From the NCBI GenBank assembly GCA_900708905.1, contig CAADRB010000051.1, forward strand, positions 292,301 to 356,300: a stretch of 64,000 bases of DNA, in the 5' to 3' direction. Under the pieces are notes generated by a model. That model did no database searches. It was not told the origin of the DNA and saw only the letters and a list, made by a program, of their open reading frames with translations. Both the position numbers and the translations under genes were made by a program. Every line of letters starts with the position of its first letter. Within the stretch, counting starts at the first letter, position 1. Source of the stretch: Hymenolepis diminuta (Eukaryota > Platyhelminthes > Cestoda > Cyclophyllidea > Hymenolepididae). Positions 59,336-64,000 of the stretch are shown here, in pieces.

Positions 59336-60009
59336 GTTGAAGAAAAATAGCCTTTTATGGTAATACTAGCCTTCATAAAATAACAGACACCGAATAAAGA
59401 ATATTGATGTGGATATATTTTGGTTAAGGAGCTCCGTTTCAATTAAGTTTTCAACATTGGTATTTCTTAGCTATTAATCAGAGCCTTTCACCAAGCGCTG
59501 TCTATGCTTTCTACCCAGACTGCATGATCGAAATCTTGCTTACTTTCCTCAACACTTGTGGGATCTTTTATTAATATTTAATGGTTGCTAAAGGCATTCT
59601 GGTTGTATAATTTAGAGCGATATGATTTAAATAAATAATTTCTGAGTTCATATTGAGTCAGTACTACAGAAAGCTCTTAACTTATGGACATTATTTTGAC
59701 TTAGAAAAAGGTATATGAAGTGGCTAATTAACCATCCTATTTATTAAATTAGTTAATAAGTTCTGGATTCAGCAAACAGGAATTCAATAAGGAAACAAGG
59801 GCCAAATTCTGACATTTGAACAAATAAACGCGAAGCAGCGAAATCAATCTAAAAAGTTGAAGAATGACTCTCGATGCATTTCCAAAGTTACTCTATTCAC
59901 ATTCCCTATGACAACATTTCGGCTTTTCGTCTACGAAGCCGCAGTGACATCTTTATGTCCCTATGACGCAAAGTCCCCATCTGTTATGTCTTAACGCGTC
60001 TATTAATTT

Positions 60010-60315
60010 CCCCCTTTCTAGAACCGTTCCGTTTCATTAAAAGCTCACCTAGACACTTGTCGTCACGCATGTGCTTGCCCAAGTAACTCTATAAACTGCT
60101 TTTCTATTCCCACAGACTCTGGTCATACGCCTACTCTCACGCTGCCCTCTCATCGCCTTTGTTCCTTATCTCTCTCTTGCCCGCTTAATCAATACATATT
60201 GTCCTAATCAGCCCCTGGTCTTTTGCTCTAGGCCGTTGTTGGTGATGTCAGTGATTAGCTGCCAGCCGTTGGTTGTTACCCTAACTCCAAGAAAGTATAA
60301 AACGTACAATCTGAC
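60010..60315 (+). repeat. TATA-containing direct repeat, copy B
   Basis: Counterpart about 970 bp from copy A: 'tctagaaccgttcc', 'taactctataaactgctttt', 'ccctctcatcgcctttgttc', 'cttatctctctcttg' and 'gttggttgttaccctaactc'. Confidence 0.55.
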
Positions 60316-63300
60316 TCCAAGGATTAAATATTGTATATCACCTCAATTTGCTATCTACTTTTACCTGATCCCGCTCCCTTAGCTTAAATGGAACTCTTTT
60401 ATTGATCATCGCGTTCAGATGCTTTCCATGGTGTAAAATTGTAAATATTTTCTACCTTGTCGAGGAAAATAATAATTTGAGTGGAACATGTGCCTAAACG
60501 AAATTGAAAAAGATTTCTGATGCTCTAAATTATGAATTTAGAATCTGGTTACATGCATTCAAAATGGCATAAGAGGCTTTGTTATCCACTCTTCTCGGTC
60601 CTCCGTTCTGGTGGCAGTTTAGAATATAGAATTTACCCTGGCTTAAAGTATAAAACCACTAAAAGTGTTTTTACCAAAAATCATGTGAGTTTTAGGGTTA
60701 GTTCGTGTTTATCTGAGAAGATACAAAAACACCAATCCAAATGACCTCACTTTATGTATAAAAATTAACCGCGGCGGCAGCAGCTGTAGTATCTGGTTTA
60801 TTTTATCTACAAATCACCTCACTCACATGATGCATTAGAAGTAAAAGTTCTCGGCATCATTCTCCCATGCCAACTATCCAACATTGACCCAGATATTTCG
60901 TTTATTTCTACTTCCATTAGCCTTATCCGCTGAAAAATATTAATACATTTATCGCGTCCTTACAAACTGGGTGAACTATGTGTTATTCAGTGCTCTTACG
61001 ATCATTAACCTTGACTAATCAAAATGTGGGCAAGTTTTAATTATAGGAAGGTGGTATAACGTAACCAACTAGAAGTCCTGGTAGTAATCTCTCAGAGCCA
61101 ACAATCTGGAAAACTCGGCAATATAGCAACTTAACACAGAAGATAATAACCCACGGCAGATCACAAGACACGTTATAGTCAACACGAGTGTATTCACGAA
61201 ACTCCCTCTCAATCGGTATCGGTTTAAACAAATAGGAATAATTATCAAGTGTCTTTTATCGGTGAGGAAATAAAGAAGAAGATCACATTTTTATTCATCG
61301 AAGAAATATTGGGAGCGGAAGAAAATTTTCATCATTTCTTTTAACAGAAAGGATCTGATCTTGTAGACTATTCAAACAGGAAGTTGAGTTGAATCAAGGA
61401 CACGCCTCATTTGAATTATGGATTCATCAGGTTCCCCGCCTTTTTACTAAGCTGTGGCGTCAGGCACAGGGCACAGCGAAAATACTGTTTACAATCTTCA
61501 ATCAAGGGAAACAATTGAATAAGGGATATGAAATGGTGGGAAGGGAGTCAAGACCAAGTTAGCAATTTTAATTTTAATTTTGGAAGTTTTGAGTTATCCA
61601 TATTTTCACACGAGACATTGTCCAAGATATTCACAGCTTGGAGACTGTTTGATTTATTGCCATGAATGGGCATGTCGCCTCAATTTATTGGTATCCCTTT
61701 ACAACCATGAGCTGGCAGCTAAGACGATTCACCGAAGATAAACTGCATCATGGCTTAATGTTCGGGAGTCTAATTTTCACAATCTGACCCTAACTTCCTG
61801 AACAAATCCACTTTTTCAGTGGATGGATTTTTTGGCCATTTGATTAAGCTGAATGTTTGTTTAAATAATAAGTCTGTATATTAAAAGTTCGCAGAGATCA
61901 CATGAATTGGACAATGGTATACAGAGCTTTCAAGTTGGAGTTCATTAAAGGGAGAGTTTTGCGAGGTTTTATAATTACTTTTCTGTATTTTGAACTCCTT
62001 TTTTCCACCTTCGATTAAGATCTGATCGTTACTTTCATGAAAACATATCTCTTCATTTCGTTTATGAAAGTACACATCCAGTAGTACGGAAATATTAGAA
62101 GAGTGGGTGCGTGGCCATTTGTTATATATGACATAACATAGACTTTTCTGTCGTAGCCCAATTAGACGCATTCAATTACTCACCGGTCTTCTAACTTGGG
62201 GTAGATTGATTGGATAGCCATTTTCTTCATTAAACGCTTGCTGGATCCGATGAGAAGAATTTTAAGTTAGGAGAAACCATGAGGGTTCTAATAGTAGTCA
62301 ATGCTACCACTATGTTTGGTTATACCATTTCAATACATTCGTTTCCTCTAATTGCTCCGAACAGCTAGCTGATGACGGTTATGATACCATACATTTTGCG
62401 GCCTACTTTGGTGAACTCTTATAAAATTTAGCATATTTTATGAGTTTTAGACTTAACAAGGAGCGCAACATTCCGGTATTTACCATAAGAGGAAGGATTA
62501 TATATCTAGAGTTCAATTGTGCTCATCCAACTTCTAATCAGTATAACTTTGTTCATGAGATTATGTTAACATCCGATTATACGTAGAATATTTCCAAACA
62601 TTTATTGTACTAATGTCACACAATTCCCACTAAAATGTATGCATGTTTCATTTACCGTATTTATGTGCTCCATTCAAATAACTAGACTCTAAATCTGATG
62701 CACATTTTGAGCTCATACTGCGCTACAATATAAATATAATGCTTTAAAGTGGCGCCAATCTAGGCTGAACAGACGTACGAGTCAGCGTGCACCAGTACTT
62801 TAACCTCTCAGTCATATGAATAATTTTTCATTTGTCATAATACTACGAACACTTAATTAAAACAATAACAGCGACGGATATTTGAAAAGGGTTCACTGTT
62901 AAAAGTTGATAATTTATGCGGAAATGCAACTATAAACTGATGGATTAAATGATTAGATTATTTTGAATATATGATCTGTACTTTTGACAAGTGCACTGAA
63001 ATTCAGACCTCTATCGCTTTAAGTACTTTGGTTTTAGTACAAAATGATAAGGCCGAAATAAGGAAGATAATTGATATGTTTCCGTATTTTGTGCATGTAT
63101 TCAGATCTCCTGGTGCACATTTGATATCCTAAACTCAAAAGTGAACGCTTGTAACTATTACCCAAGTCAATGCAAAAATATACACGTTTAACAATGCAAA
63201 ACACCAAGAATGCCTGGTGAGGGGAGAAACATGAAGTTAAATGAGGTTTATAATGAAATCAAAATGTCAAGAGCCATATGCTACTTGAATGTTGGAAGCG

Positions 63301-64000
63301 CTGATTTGTTCGGTTTGTCATAAGAGGTAAAATTCACTTTGTAATGTCCAAATGTTTCCAAGCTCACTTTTCATGACCAGATCCATGGATTTCTGAGTGA
63401 TTTCATGTCCATGATATTCGGAGATATTTTATCAGTTGCTCATGTCACTTTAAATCGTTTGTACTTTCTTGCAGCCATAAGTAGTTAGACGTGACAAAGA
63501 AAGAAATTTCAAACATTGTCGAGACCATTGGAATTCACTCAAAGTTCAATAAACTTATGTAAAAAGGCTATTTTCTTGAAATAAGTAGCTTAAAAAGCGG
63601 AGACTTCGATTAATTTCGTCTTAAGGGGCAGCTTGTGATATTCTCAATTTAAATTAGACAGGATAATGTTGAATATGCATAGGAAAATCATTAATTAAAT
63701 GATAAATATTGTCAAAATTTAACAACTTTCTAGACCAATGTGGAAATCTTGGATAAACAATGCCCACTCTGAAACTATAAACTCCAAAGGAGGAAGCTAG
63801 TGAGACAGGAAATAATATTGGGACAGTCCTGAGTGTTTGTTTACCTCATAACTTTTAGACTTCAAATAATGCCCGTCTTAGAAGAACCAGAGTGCTTAAA
63901 TCTCATTGTCGATGAGTTCTTCATTAATGTTAGTAAAGGTGAGATAAACTCCTTAAGATTATTTAAGGAAAATATTTCCAGCACTTAACTAGGGCAGAGA

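Larger units (their letters stand above)
50750..64000. other. Gene-poor right flank
   Basis: No supported complete gene on either strand. It includes R1 copy 4, R2 copy 2, a block with more even base composition and several ATTGG boxes at 55180-55400, the tRNA-like fragment at 58.7 kb and the direct repeat at 59/60 kb. Confidence 0.45.

Noticed and set aside
1..64000. CRISPR arrays, bacterial operons, phage or organelle genes
   Set aside because: No regularly spaced repeats, no compact gene blocks and no organelle genes. The gene present is a multi-exon animal gene.

Overview
The window looks like AT-rich nuclear DNA (roughly two-thirds A+T by eye) from an invertebrate, most likely a parasitic flatworm (trematode or cestode). 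The pointers are a metazoan-only gene family split into many exons by GT-AG introns, extremely short introns of 33 and 35 nt at the 5' end of that gene followed by introns of 1.2-1.4 kb, wide gene-poor spacers, and worn interspersed repeats. The 5'-short/3'-long intron gradient is a described feature of schistosome genes. I cannot name the species. Nothing bacterial, viral or organellar is visible.

The only gene I can reconstruct end to end is on the + strand, from 10845 to 24778: a lethal(2) giant larvae (Lgl/LLGL) homologue of 20 coding exons. All splice phases agree and the product is 1576 residues. Conserved Lgl landmarks occur in order: the first WD40 blade, the YGP(L/F)PC motif, the G-G-(L/M)-P-R-A motif, the W-P-P-(F/L)-R-K-V-G motif, the S-H-G-F motif and the basic hinge phosphorylated by atypical PKC. 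It is about 500 residues longer than vertebrate LLGL because of Glu/Ala/Pro/Ser-rich inserts in loops and an extended tail. A 69-nt in-frame exon sits just before the hinge and could be a cassette exon.

Left of it (1-10840) lie the probable last exon of a membrane-protein gene entering from the left edge (1185-1508) and an isolated exon-like segment (5258-5404). The rest is spacer with diverged repeats.

Right of it (24779-64000) is 39 kb of gene-poor DNA. The best coding signal there is one exon-like block at 37069-37323 with good splice sites. Weaker candidates lie at 45852-46082, 50511-50749 and 54311-54595. I could not chain these into genes. A 20-N assembly gap lies at 38965-38984.

The spacers and introns carry several old, low-copy repeat families that I matched by eye: R1 (four copies), R2 (three copies), R3 (two inverted copies), a TATA-containing direct repeat at 59/60 kb, and tRNA-derived SINE-like elements lying antisense in Lgl introns. 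I found no convincing undescribed molecular system. The most interesting material is the modified regulatory hinge of the Lgl homologue and the repeat families.
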